Assembly (NCBI RefSeq): GCF_023347275.1
Contig: NZ_CP094468.1
Location: 2,232,001-2,296,000, forward strand
Length of the DNA: 64,000 nt
Direction: 5' to 3'
Source: Faecalibacterium sp. I3-3-89
Lineage (GTDB): Bacteria > Bacillota > Clostridia > Oscillospirales > Ruminococcaceae
In this document: positions 51,186 to 60,471 of the stretch, piece after piece
Layout: each line of letters starts with the position of its first letter
Numbering within the stretch: position 1 is the stretch's first letter
Notes under the pieces: generated by a model
Databases searched by the model: none
Told to the model about the DNA's origin: nothing
What the model saw: the letters and a program-made list of their open reading frames with translations, nothing else
Made by a program: the position numbers and the translations under genes

Positions 51186-52213
51186 TGCAGGTTGCTCCTT
51201 GTTTTGTTCAGCAGAGAAATAAACGCCGGTGCACCGATGATAGCGGTGAGGATGGAAAGAGGCAGCTCGATAATGCTGATGCTGCGGGACAGGGTATCGA
51301 TCAGGATCATAAAGCTGGCTCCCAGACTGAGACTGAGGGGCACCACATAACGGTTGTTGCTTCCAACCAGCATCCGGGATGCGTGCGGGATCAGCAGACC
51401 AATCCAGCCCACCTGACCGCACATGGAAACGGCAGAAGCCGTGATCAGCGTAGATGCAACAATAACCAGCATCCGGGTCTGTTTGATGTTGATGCCGCTG
51501 GCACGAGCCTCGTCATCACTCAGTGAAAGGATGTTCAGCCGCCAGCGCAGCAGATAGATGATGATGATTCCAGCAACGATAAGTGGGCAGCCAATTAGGA
51601 TCTTTTGGAAACTGGCACTGGTAAAGCTGCCCAAGAGCCAGTAGATGATCTCCGGCAGCTTGTCCTGCGGATCGGCAGTATATTTCAACAGCGAACCCAG
51701 TGCGTTGAACAGAGAGGATGCAATCGTACCGGCCAGCACCAGATAAACCATGGAACGCCCATCACTCTTGCCTGCGACTTTCAGAGTAAAACAGACGGAA
51801 ATCAGGCCAAAGACCAAGGCGATGAGCTGCGTTTCCAGAATACTGCAAGACAGGATAATAGCAAGAATTGCACCCACACAGGTGCCGCTGGTTACACCCA
51901 AAATATCCGGTGTGGCAAGCGGATTGGAGAATAAGGATTGATAGGCATTGCCTGCACAAGACAGACCTGCGCCGACGATGATGGCCGTCAGAATGCGGGG
52001 CAGCCGCAGATTGATGACGATGGAGTAGTTCTGTACATTTGAGGTGCTCTCACCCGTCAGAGCAGTGCGCAAAGCTGTGAGAACTTCGCCTACCGGAACA
52101 TTCATTCGCCCAAAGCACAGGCAGATGAGTGCGGTCACAAGGGGAAAAGTGAACATCAATACCACGGCCAGAGGAGTGAACCGGCCTTTTTTTATCCAGA
52201 TGGTATCTTTCAT
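51182..52213 (-). CDS. FecCD/BtuC-type ABC transporter permease
   Basis: 343 residues with about ten membrane helices. Family motifs: LRLPRILTAIIVGAGLSCAGNAYQSLFSNPLATPDILGVTSG near 70-110, LAGTIASSLFNALGSLLKY, and the C-terminal GWIGLLIPHASRMLVGSNNR ATPase contact loop. It imports a metal chelate (ferric siderophore, haem or cobalamin), and the ligand cannot be read from the sequence. Confidence 0.92.
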   Translation of the reverse strand: MKDTIWIKKGRFTPLAVVLMFTFPLVTALICLCFGRMNVPVGEVLTALRTALTGESTSNVQNYSIVINLRLPRILTAIIVGAGLSCAGNAYQSLFSNPLATPDILGVTSGTCVGAILAIILSCSILETQLIALVFGLISVCFTLKVAGKSDGRSMVYLVLAGTIASSLFNALGSLLKYTADPQDKLPEIIYWLLGSFTSASFQKILIGCPLIVAGIIIIYLLRWRLNILSLSDDEARASGINIKQTRMLVIVASTLITASAVSMCGQVGWIGLLIPHASRMLVGSNNRYVVPLSLSLGASFMILIDTLSRSISIIELPLSILTAIIGAPAFISLLNKTRSNLQ

Positions 52214-53379
52214 CAGTACAGCAGCATTTCCTCCAACTCGTCATCTGTCACATCGTAGCCGTACCATGTCTTGTAATATTCCTTGATGGTATCGCCCAGC
52301 GGATAATCGGCAAAAGCATCCGGGTAGGTGTTGCAGGCCAGCCATGCCAGCACCAGCGGAGCATCCGGATTCGGGGTGAACCAGTTCCACATACCCAGTG
52401 TAGTGTTGTAGACCCGGCCGCTCTTCACGGAAGTCAGGGTGGAGAAGTCAGCACCGTCCACATTCCCGCTCAGCACGTCCTCGGTGCGCAGGGGCTGCAG
52501 GCCGGGACCATCCAAGAAAAGAATATCGGGATCCCAGCTATAAATCTGCTCCATGCTGGCCTGTGCAAAGCCAGTGGCTTCCAGTGCCTTGTCCGTTACG
52601 CCCAGACGCTTCATCCAGTAGGTGCCAAAGGTGCCCTGACCGGATACCTGCGGTACACCGTCTGCATACTTCCACAGAATCAGCGCACTGGGGCGATCCG
52701 TTTGAGGAATTTCCGCAATACGGGCTTCCACATCGGTCACGATCTCATCACCGGCAGCAACAAAGGCGTCGGTCTTGCCCGGTTCGTTGAAGATCTGCTC
52801 CAGCAGCTTCAGCCACTCTTCGTAACGTTCAATGGGATCAGCTTCCGTAGATGCGCCCACGGTAGCGAAACCGATGGAGGGGATTCCGCTGGCCTTCAGG
52901 ATTTCGGCATGGGAGGAGTTGCCAGCATTGTACAGGATAACATCAGGGTTCAGCTTCATGATCTCCTCGATGTTCAGGTCGCTCTGAGCATAGACCGTAT
53001 CGCTGGACTCCAGAAGCTCTGGGGCGATATTCTTCAATACAGTGTCAGAAATGACCGACTTGAAAGAACCGCAGTAACCCACGATGTAGGGAGCACTGCC
53101 CTCAAAATAAGCCATGTAGGTGGACAGGATTGGAATCTGGTCGATGACGACACGGGTGACCTTATTAGGCACTTCTACTTCGTTGCCGCCGTGGTCTACG
53201 ACGGTATGGGTACCGGTCTCATCCATAGATGCGGCAGAGGAAGTTGCTTCGCTGGATACAGCGGAAGAAGCCCCAGAAGAAGCCGTGCTGCTGGAAGAAG
53301 AACCGCAGGCGGCCAGAACACCGGCTGCACTTACAGCAGCCATGGCAGTGATAAACGAACGACGAGAAATTTTTTTCAT
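52213..53379 (-). CDS. Iron/cobalamin-type ABC transporter binding lipoprotein
   Basis: 388 residues. The signal MKKISRRSFITAMAAVSAAGVLAAC has a lipobox at Cys25, then a Ser/Ala linker. A class III periplasmic-binding fold follows (VPNKVTRVVIDQIPI, LNIEEIMKLNPDVILYNAG, WDPDILFLDGPG). ATG 53379 follows AAGGAG by 6 nt. First gene of the binding protein-permease-ATPase-cupin operon. Its signal peptide is nearly the same as that of the amino-acid binding protein at 12886. Confidence 0.92.
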   Translation of the reverse strand: MKKISRRSFITAMAAVSAAGVLAACGSSSSSTASSGASSAVSSEATSSAASMDETGTHTVVDHGGNEVEVPNKVTRVVIDQIPILSTYMAYFEGSAPYIVGYCGSFKSVISDTVLKNIAPELLESSDTVYAQSDLNIEEIMKLNPDVILYNAGNSSHAEILKASGIPSIGFATVGASTEADPIERYEEWLKLLEQIFNEPGKTDAFVAAGDEIVTDVEARIAEIPQTDRPSALILWKYADGVPQVSGQGTFGTYWMKRLGVTDKALEATGFAQASMEQIYSWDPDILFLDGPGLQPLRTEDVLSGNVDGADFSTLTSVKSGRVYNTTLGMWNWFTPNPDAPLVLAWLACNTYPDAFADYPLGDTIKEYYKTWYGYDVTDDELEEMLLY

Positions 53380-53503
53380 GGAAAACTCCTTTAATAAACA
53401 GATAGTTCTTTGTTTGTGGCGGTTAGTCATGAATAACCAACTGCCAAGCAGTTTATCAGATTCATTTTCCTTTGTCGGTTGCTATGGCAACAACAGCGCA
53501 AAT

Positions 53504-53794
53504 TTATGTGATGGTAAAAATAGACACAAAAACAGGGTGCGTCCACCCGGACGCACCCTGCCAAAGACCACAGACGATAACGATATGTACAACAGGGCGT
53601 TCCCCGTCGGGAACGCTCTGTTTCTCTTTGTTGGCGGTGTGATGAGCCTGTTCCGCCTGCCACACGGCAAACTCCCGCTGCCCTTCCTCGCTGTTCCAAC
53701 AGGCAAGGATGGCCGGGTAGAATGCCCGTGCCAGACGGTCGATGACTTCATCGGGATAGGGGGAAGTGTTTGTGGACTTTTTCTTTTTGTTCAA
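53504..53794 (-). CDS. Small basic protein of mobilizable-element remnant
   Basis: 96 residues from TTG 53794 (AAGGAG 7 nt upstream). It starts with a Lys-rich NKKKKSTNTSPYPDEV and contains RLARAFYPAILACWNSEEGQREFAVWQ. The last 40 codons run through two hairpins (53538-53561, 53593-53622), so the natural gene may have been longer and its end replaced. It lies downstream of a ParB-like gene and a relaxase. No function assigned. Confidence 0.5.
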   Translation of the reverse strand: MNKKKKSTNTSPYPDEVIDRLARAFYPAILACWNSEEGQREFAVWQAEQAHHTANKEKQSVPDGERPVVHIVIVCGLWQGASGWTHPVFVSIFTIT

Positions 53795-53938
53795 ACGCAC
53801 GCTCCTTTGATCGTCCCACCGTGGCAAAGTCGGGCGAGAAAATCAAAGTTCCAATTTCATATCAGGCGCAAGGGCGCGGATGCTTTCCGCCCTGCACTTG
53901 CGGCTGATGGCTCATTGATGGCTTACAAGTGCCTGTCG

Positions 53939-54823
53939 TTATGCGATTTCTTTCTCGTTCAGTATTTCTTCAAACTGTGCCATATACGCTTTGTGCTGCT
54001 TGAGGATTTTTAGCGTTTCAGTTTTGGCGTAGGAATCGTCCGGTAGCTTAGGCAAGTATCTCATCAAAAAATCAAAGTCCTGCTGAATCCGCCGGACAGC
54101 GACTTCCAGCGCGGAGTAGTTGATTCCAGAGTAGTGTGAGTAGCTCGACTGCGGAGCGGGACGGTCTTCCGGGTGCAGAATCTCGTGCACGATCTGCTTG
54201 CGGTTCGGAAAATCGGCTCTGGCAAGGCGGTGCATATCAGTATCACGGACTTTGAACTGCCCGGACAGGATTTTCTCCTGCATACCGGGTATCATCTGCT
54301 CCATAATCTCCACGCCGTGCATGAATTTTTCAGAACGGGCAACGTAGGATTCGCTGACATTGTTCCGCTCCGCAATCTGCTTGCGGATGCTCGCTTCCGC
54401 AGAGGTGGGAGGAATTGTGTCAATTTGACACAATTCCTCCGGGGCGGTTTTCTTGGCAGCAGCCGTGTGCTGGTTGTTGCCGTTTCCACCGGGCTTTCGA
54501 TGCTCCACACTGTACTGCTTTCCAATGAGGAACTTCTTCTGCTCCGGGGTCAGATTGCGCCGCCCCAACTGGTTCTTACAAATCCAAGCGAGGACTTCTT
54601 CTCTGCTTTCAAATGGGAGCGGCATGGTGGAGAAAGAGATTTCGGGATGTTCCTGAACGATCTCATAACGGTTGTGGCCATCAACAAGGGTGTTACCCCA
54701 AACGATCAAAGGAGAGATCAGCTTGCCCTCTTTCAGGATATTTTCTTCAAGCTGCTTGAATTCATCATCGGTCAGAGGCGGAATCTGGGACTGGAACTCC
54801 GGGTCGATTTTCAGATTGATCAT
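53939..54823 (-). CDS. ParB-like nuclease-domain protein
   Basis: 294 residues. The ParB/Srx N-terminal domain (about 5-95) has LTDDEFKQLEENILKEGKLISPLIVWGNTLVDGHNRYEI, with the GHxRxxA-type nucleotide-binding motif, and CKNQLGRRNLTPEQK. A helix-turn-helix-like RKQIAERNNVSESYVAR lies near 148-165, and the C-terminal third is helical. Such proteins are common on integrative and mobilizable elements as replication or transfer regulators. ATG 54823 follows AAAGGAG by 7 nt. It is adjacent to the truncated relaxase. Confidence 0.8.
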   Translation of the reverse strand: MINLKIDPEFQSQIPPLTDDEFKQLEENILKEGKLISPLIVWGNTLVDGHNRYEIVQEHPEISFSTMPLPFESREEVLAWICKNQLGRRNLTPEQKKFLIGKQYSVEHRKPGGNGNNQHTAAAKKTAPEELCQIDTIPPTSAEASIRKQIAERNNVSESYVARSEKFMHGVEIMEQMIPGMQEKILSGQFKVRDTDMHRLARADFPNRKQIVHEILHPEDRPAPQSSYSHYSGINYSALEVAVRRIQQDFDFLMRYLPKLPDDSYAKTETLKILKQHKAYMAQFEEILNEKEIA

Positions 54824-54835
54824 ACGCACACTCCT

Positions 54836-56257
54836 TTATCTCTCCTGCTGCGTCTGATCTTCCTCCCGGAAAAAGGACGCAACATTCTGCTTTGCGGTTT
54901 TCAGTTTGAGCAGTTCTTCTTTGGCTTCCTTGTACTGCTCGTAGAACGTTGCCTTTTCGGATGCCAACTGCGCGTACTCAGCTTCCAGCTTTTTCGGGCT
55001 GGGCAGCTTGGTGAGGTTGTTTGCCTTAAAATAGGCTGCTGCCGCCCGGTACGCTGTCAGCTCTGCACGGTGCTGCTCCTCAAAGACTGCGGGTCGCTTG
55101 GCGGTCTTTAACTGCTGTGCGACGCTCTTGGCATTGGCGTAGGCTGTGACATGATAGCGCAGCTCTTTGTTGGCTTTCATGCGACTTTCAAGGTCTTTCA
55201 CCACTGCCAGTGAATCGTGATACTTGGTTTCCAGTTCGGCGATGCGCTGGTTCAGGGCGTCCTCGTCGGTCAAGCCCTTTTCCTGCAGAAGCTTCACGGT
55301 CTGTGCAATAACTTTGAGATTGTGTTTCGTGATCCAACGCTTATAGCCGATGCCCTTGCCCTCGGTCAGCCTCGACTGGATGTCGATCAGTTTCCCGATG
55401 GCATCCTGCTTGAACTGCACCTTGGGTTTGCGTTCGGTGTTTGCCTGCAACGTGGCAAGCACTGCCGCCTTATCGAACTTGTCCCCGAGATGTTTCGCGC
55501 GGATGAACTTTGTTCTGCCAGAGGGCAGATAGCTGAGCTGTCCACGGCTTTCCTTGACCGTGATGCCATACTGCTGCATGAGCTTGTCAGAGAAATCTTC
55601 AAAGCTGGTAGCACGGTATAGCACTGAAGAAATCTGTTTCCGCAGGGTTCGCGTTTGCGAAGCAACAAAAGCCCCAGTGGGGCTTTTGAGCGACCGAGCG
55701 GTTTGCGCAGCAAATGGAGGGGCCTCGCCCCGACAAGCGACCTTCACGGTTTCGAACTTCTTCTGCTGGGGCGGCTGTCCAGCTGCGGTGAGGGCTGCGT
55801 TCTCACGGTCAAGTTTCAACTGACCACGCCTACGCGCCCAATACTCAGCTTCGCTCACGCGCTCTTTCGAGCCGTTGAGCAGGTCGATCTGGTACAGTCC
55901 GGCACCCTCGCACAGCTCCATGACCTCAACACGCAAGTGCCGCATGGTCTGGGCTGTGCTGGAGTGCTTCATGCCCTCTAGCCAGTCACGGGGCTTCTGC
56001 ATATAGGGCTTACGTTCCACTTCTTGCATTCGGATGCTGCCGATCACGATGTGGACATGGATGTTCCCGGTACTGTTGTGCCCATCCGGGTGGGTGCAGA
56101 CGATGGCGGGATGACCGGGGAAGTTGTCCTTGCAGAACTGCAAGCCAAGGGCTTGCGCCCGCTCCATGGTCAGGCCGTTCTCTACTGCGTCCTTCGGGTC
56201 GAAGCTGATGATATAATGGTGGGTCTTCACGTCCGCAGACTGTTCGTAAAACAGTAT
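54836..56257 (-). pseudogene. 5'-truncated relaxase (mobilization nuclease)
   Basis: The open frame from GTG 56230 gives 464 residues beginning KTHHYIISFDPKD. The frame continues upstream for ten in-frame codons (56231-56260) reading like genuine relaxase sequence before a stop, so the first part of the protein is missing. Present: the metal-site motif GNIHVHIVIGS (His58, His60) and a long coiled C-terminal region. Missing: the N-terminal segment that normally holds the nicking Tyr. About 32 residues at 164-195 look like an in-frame insertion. The protein is probably inactive. Confidence 0.8.
55646..55741. repeat. In-frame palindromic insertion inside relaxase
   Basis: It contains the hairpin AAAAGCCCCA/TGGGGCTTTT and a GGGGCGAGGCCCCT palindrome, and encodes Arg/Ala/Pro-rich sequence between FETVK and LRKQI, which are likely contiguous in intact relatives. 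Confidence 0.55.
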
Positions 56258-56323
56258 TCAACAAATGACACGGCAGCTGGATGTCAGGATTGGTTACTGT
56301 TCACTCCGCTAGGCCTAAAAAGC

Positions 56324-56373
56324 ATTAAGTCCCATGACCACACCGCCGAGGTGTTGGCCATGGGACTTTTTGT
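56324..56373. terminator. Strong hairpin beyond relaxase truncation point
   Basis: AAGTCCCATG and CATGGGACTT with inner CCACACC/GGTGTTGG pairing and a T-run on plus. It lies between the truncated relaxase and the next gene. Confidence 0.75.
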
Positions 56374-56493
56374 GTCTGGGAGCGGCACACCTCTATCGAG
56401 GTGTAACACACTAGACTTTGTTCCAAAGTCGTGTGCCAAAGGAGATTATGCTCCTTTGAAATTTCCGTCATCATAGAGGAAAGAAACAATCTA

Positions 56494-56949
56494 TTAACTT
56501 TCCCATGCAGCAACAATGCTTCTTTCTGGGTTTTGAGGGTCAATAGTCACCTTTATAGGTGTTCCCTTGCTCACGAGAGGGTTGAACCAAAACCAATGGG
56601 ACTGTCCATAATAAGTGTCTTTTCCAATCTTGTATTGGTACCGAATCACCCAAGGATAAATTACATCTTCATCAGCAAGGTGATAGGTACTCATGTGGAA
56701 TTTTATGTGAACCCTTTTTACTGCATTAACTTTTCCGGAAACAATCTTTCCGTTTTTCAGCAGGTCTGCTTTGCGGATGTCTGTAATCCATGCTACCCCG
56801 ATAATTGCCATAGCAATAAGCCACGCAGCTATGAGTGCCCCGATTCCAACTTGCTTATAGGCGATAGAAATCAGAAAAGCAACAAAAATCCCAACAGCAC
56901 CAAGAATATGGAGCAAATCTTTAGAAAAGAACTTATGGATTTTTTTCAT
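56494..56949 (-). CDS. DUF3592-like membrane protein
   Basis: 151 residues. Two adjacent membrane helices (about 13-32 and 36-55) are followed by a beta domain with VIRYQYKIGKDTYYGQSHWFWFNP and the closing VTIDPQNPERSIVAAW. It is related in build to the protein at 43757-44131 but much AT-richer, so it is probably part of the acquired region. No partner genes nearby. Confidence 0.65.
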   Translation of the reverse strand: MKKIHKFFSKDLLHILGAVGIFVAFLISIAYKQVGIGALIAAWLIAMAIIGVAWITDIRKADLLKNGKIVSGKVNAVKRVHIKFHMSTYHLADEDVIYPWVIRYQYKIGKDTYYGQSHWFWFNPLVSKGTPIKVTIDPQNPERSIVAAWES

Positions 56950-57989
56950 GGAAAGACACTTCCTTTCTCGGTAGACAACATTATTTGTTCTATTGTATCA
57001 TATGCTCTGTGTTTTTTCAAACCAAGTCAAGTGATTGTTGAAACGACATGAAATAATTGCATCTCACGACAGGTCACCGAAGATAATTGGATTTTTGCAA
57101 AAAGAGGAGTAGTGTATCGTCGAAGGATGTGTTATACTCAGTCCATGGAACAATTATGAACTTTATTGTTACTCGGCAGGGGTTGGGGCAGGCACGCCCC
57201 AACAAGATCACTTCGGAAATGCAGACGCATTGCAGAAGTGAAGTCCCGGTGGAGCACAACATTTTCAAGAATTGAAAATTTGTGGCCACGGGACGGTTCT
57301 TGCCCTCTACCGCTGCGCTCAAAACGCATTTTCAACAAATGTTTCCGAATTGTTAAGACGCAAAAAACAAGTAGAGGTTGTTCTGCTCATGTAATGGGGT
57401 CACCGTTTGCTCCGAACGCAGTTCCTGCCCCTGTTTGTGCAGCGGCGTTGTCCGGCTCGCTCACGGAAAGTGTGAGGTCGTGGCACAGTATCACGTTCAG
57501 ACGGCTTATGAAGGATTCAAGGTTCGGTATGAAGAAAGCTAGGCGCAGTGCGGACACTACGTCCGGCTTCTTTCAAGCGCAAGAATAACACTTTTAAGTT
57601 GTGCGGTCAACAACTGTAAATAAAATTCGGAGATTTGTACAACCACATAAGGTTCTATTTGTAAAAAAATACCGCCCACGCAGCGCAGCGATGGATTTTG
57701 TCGGGTGAATCGGCGGCAAAATAGATCGGGTGTGTTGCGGGGCGGTAAATTCTTTTGCGGACTTTCCCTCACTGAAGTGGTGGGTCTCACGGTGATAACC
57801 AACCACTTTCTGTGGCTGTGTTCAAAATGAACACGACCACATCTTGTGGATGGTTTCAAACCAATCCACAAAATCAGTGAGATTTGTGACAGAGAATATC
57901 ATGTTTCGCAAGGTGCGTCAAGATGATTTTGAAAAATTTATGACGGTAAAGCATAAGAAGTCTTACTATTTGGCTCAAATTGAAGTCTA
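56950..57989. other. Decayed non-coding stretch of mobile-element remnant
   Basis: About 1 kb, AT-rich, with no frame that has both a start signal and protein-like composition. It holds two tandem hairpins (TTGGGGC/GCCCCAA near 57183-57203, CACTTC/GAAGTG with inner AATGC/GCATT near 57210-57241) and short scraps of frame. The paired hairpins beside mobilization genes could be an old transfer origin, but no nick site is recognised. Confidence 0.45.
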
Positions 57990-58185
57990 CTTGACTTTTT
58001 TATTGAAGAGATGTCCGTTTTATGCTGCTGCATCTGTAACAGCCTGACGATAAGCACTTGCAGCGTTGTTATTTTATTCAACTGGCTGGGGGATAGTCCT
58101 CTGCATCGGGCGAAGTATTCCTCAGTACGGTTTCCACCGCGCACAGAGCAATCTTGGCAAGATTCAGCGTGGTATGGGGATTCAT
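57990..58185 (-). pseudogene. Frameshifted small gene
   Basis: An open frame starts at ATG 58185 with GGAGG 9 nt upstream and reads 35 residues (LAKIALCAVETVLRNTSPDAEDYP) before a stop at 58078. Protein-like sequence continues in other frames (NNNAASAYRQAVTDAAA, then HKTDISSIKK), as expected after at least two indels. Family not known. Confidence 0.5.
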
Positions 58186-58260
58186 GGCGGTATGCCTCCG
58201 TCTATTTTTCTGTGTATAGAATACCACATAAACAAAAAGAGAACGGACGGTCGTTTCTGT

Positions 58261-59664
58261 TTACGAATTGAGCGCCTGCCACAACGCATCTGAAGCATCA
58301 AACACTGCCACGCTGTACCCGGCAAAGCGGCTCTGGATATCAACAGTCTGGCTGCCATCGGCGGCAGTGTTGTAGCTGCCCAGTTCCAGCCCGGAAAGGG
58401 CGGGCTGGCTGCGCCACGGGATAAGCTTTGTCTGCCATTCCGCGCCCAGCTTTTCGCTCAGTGCCCCATAGGCCTGTTCGAAGCCCTCCGGGTCATCCAA
58501 GATCCAGATTTTGCTCTCGCCGTTGGCAAGGTCGGTGTTCATCTGGGTTGCACCGGCCATCTGACCGTTCATGTCGGTCAGGGCGGCATCGGCGCTCCAT
58601 GTGTAGTTGTTCACCTGCACCACCACAGTCCCGTCGCCGTTGGCGTCCTCCGCATAGTCTGCCAGCGCAGTCTGCAGGCGCTGCACGGCCTCGTCCGGCA
58701 GGGCCTCCGCCGTGACTACCGCCACGGTGTAGTCCGGGTCTACGGTAGTCAGCAGGCCGTGCGCCACATACGCTACGCCCACAATGACCATTGCCGCCAC
58801 CGCCACGATGCCCCAGTTGTAATACCACCAGTTGGCGCGGGAGCGCTTTTTCTGCTCCTGTGCGGTCAGGGGCTTATCCGGCGCTGCCGGGCGCGGGATG
58901 CTGCGCACCTCTACGCCGTATTCCTGCCGCAAAACCGGGAACAGGGTCTGCATCGCTGCCAGCCCCGGCAGCCAGAAGCCGAACAGCACCGCCCAGAACA
59001 CGCTGACCGGGAACAGCAAGATCATGCCGCCGATGCCCGCCAGCATGAGAACGCCTGCCAGGACGCAGCGCGCCGGGGCGACAGCCAGCAGCCTGCCCGC
59101 CCGGCGCAGCAAGCTGTCCGGGGCGGGCAGTTGCAGCGGCAGAACGGCAGCGCAAAGCGTAGCCAGAACCGCCAGCACCAGAAAATCCAGCGCCAGAAAA
59201 ACGAGAATGGCAAGCCCGGGGTAATACCCCTGCTGCGCGGCGGCTTCAAACACAAAGGCCGATACAAAGCACAGCAGCCCCAGCACCAGCGTGCCAATGC
59301 AGCCAAAGCCGCAGGCGGCTTTCCAATGGGCGGCTAGGGTCTGCTTTGCCCGGGGCAGCCACTGGGAGGGGTCGTTCTGCAAGCTGCGCAGAGCGCAGTC
59401 TGCCAGCAGCACCATGGCAGGGCCGGTCAGCAGACCGGTGACCGCACTGCACACCACCGTCAGCGGCAGGGAGAGCAGGGTCACGCCCAGCGAGACCCCC
59501 AGTGCGGCAGGCAGGCAGAGCACGCAGACCATCAGGTTCGTGCCCAGCAGCTGGCCGAGGTCGCGGCCGACCATCTGGCAAAAGCGTGCAAAGCCTTTTT
59601 TCTCCGGCTCGTTTGGGCCTACGCCGTGGCCGTCCCGCCCATAAAGGGCATTGTAGATGCTCAT
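58261..59664 (-). CDS. YesL/DUF624-like membrane protein
   Basis: 467 residues. Residues 1-240 contain five or six membrane helices, with the DUF624/YesL style start (MSIYNALYGRDGHGVGPNEPEKKGFARFCQMVGRDL) and LLSLPLTVVCSAVTGLLTGPAM. A further helix near 285-305 leads to an extracytoplasmic C-terminal domain of about 155 residues not usual for YesL. Such proteins often accompany YesMN two-component systems and sugar uptake. It is the last gene of the 64-58 kb operon-like run. Confidence 0.7.
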   Translation of the reverse strand: MSIYNALYGRDGHGVGPNEPEKKGFARFCQMVGRDLGQLLGTNLMVCVLCLPAALGVSLGVTLLSLPLTVVCSAVTGLLTGPAMVLLADCALRSLQNDPSQWLPRAKQTLAAHWKAACGFGCIGTLVLGLLCFVSAFVFEAAAQQGYYPGLAILVFLALDFLVLAVLATLCAAVLPLQLPAPDSLLRRAGRLLAVAPARCVLAGVLMLAGIGGMILLFPVSVFWAVLFGFWLPGLAAMQTLFPVLRQEYGVEVRSIPRPAAPDKPLTAQEQKKRSRANWWYYNWGIVAVAAMVIVGVAYVAHGLLTTVDPDYTVAVVTAEALPDEAVQRLQTALADYAEDANGDGTVVVQVNNYTWSADAALTDMNGQMAGATQMNTDLANGESKIWILDDPEGFEQAYGALSEKLGAEWQTKLIPWRSQPALSGLELGSYNTAADGSQTVDIQSRFAGYSVAVFDASDALWQALNS

Positions 59665-59665
59665 T

Positions 59666-60460
59666 TTACTTCACCTCGGTGCCAAAGGCTTCGATTTGAG
59701 TCAGCGCCGGGAAGGGGGAAGTCCCCTCGGCCTGAATCAGATCCTTCAGCACAAGGCTGCGCACCCGCTTGGGCTCAAAGGCCACGCTCTGGGGTTTGGC
59801 GCTTTTCACCAGCGGGATGTCCAGCTGGCTGCCATCAGAAAATTCCACCGTGGCCTTTACCCAGTAGTTGTCGTGGGGGAAATCTGCCCGCTCGGTGATG
59901 CGCAGCTCATCCAGCAGTACTTCCCGGCCAAAATCCAGCGTCAGGGCTGCGTTCGGGTCGCGGTTGATGCCCCAGCTCTGGTAGGGATACTCGCCGTGGG
60001 CGCTGTTCTCAAAAATGCCGTCGATGGCGTTGCGGGCGGCAAACACCGCCTCGCCGCGCGTTTCTACGTTGGCGCTGGCGTGGGGATAAAAACCGGTGTC
60101 GCCATGCTCGTCATAGCAGTTGAAGGCCAGATTCCGCCGGGCGGCAATCTCTTCCGGCAGTGCCAGCCGTGCCCGGATAACGTGACGGCTGCCCGCAAAG
60201 CTCTTGGGCGAGTAGGTGATGGCCTGCTCCCCGAAGGGAATGTGGAAGTTGATCTCCCGCTTGACCACATACACAAGGGCTTCGGGCATGGTGTCCTCGA
60301 ACTGGATGACGCAGTACTGCCCGGGATGGTCGATCTCCAGCGCCACCCGGTCGCCGGGCTTGTAGCAGTTGGTGTAAACAAGGGATACGGCGGTGTCAGC
60401 GTCACAGGTCATCAGGGTGTGGCCGGCTTCGTCCAGAATTTTCAGCTTGATGGTTTCCAT
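59666..60460 (-). CDS. Carbohydrate-binding (F5/8 type C-like) protein
   Basis: 264 residues without a signal peptide. The N-terminal half is a beta-rich domain. The C-terminal half resembles a discoidin/F5-8C module, with ARNAIDGIFENSAHGEYPYQSWGINRDPNAALTLDFGREVLLDELRITERADFPHDNYW. It lies 11 nt downstream of the heparinase-like gene, suggesting a cytosolic role with imported oligosaccharide. No catalytic residues recognised. Confidence 0.7.
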   Translation of the reverse strand: METIKLKILDEAGHTLMTCDADTAVSLVYTNCYKPGDRVALEIDHPGQYCVIQFEDTMPEALVYVVKREINFHIPFGEQAITYSPKSFAGSRHVIRARLALPEEIAARRNLAFNCYDEHGDTGFYPHASANVETRGEAVFAARNAIDGIFENSAHGEYPYQSWGINRDPNAALTLDFGREVLLDELRITERADFPHDNYWVKATVEFSDGSQLDIPLVKSAKPQSVAFEPKRVRSLVLKDLIQAEGTSPFPALTQIEAFGTEVK

Positions 60461-60471
60461 GGCAGTTCTCC

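Noticed and set aside
57166..58047. Open frames of 60-140 codons at 57166-57588 and 57844-58047
   Set aside because: No ribosome binding sites, unusual composition, and overlap with hairpins and other scraps; treated as decayed DNA.
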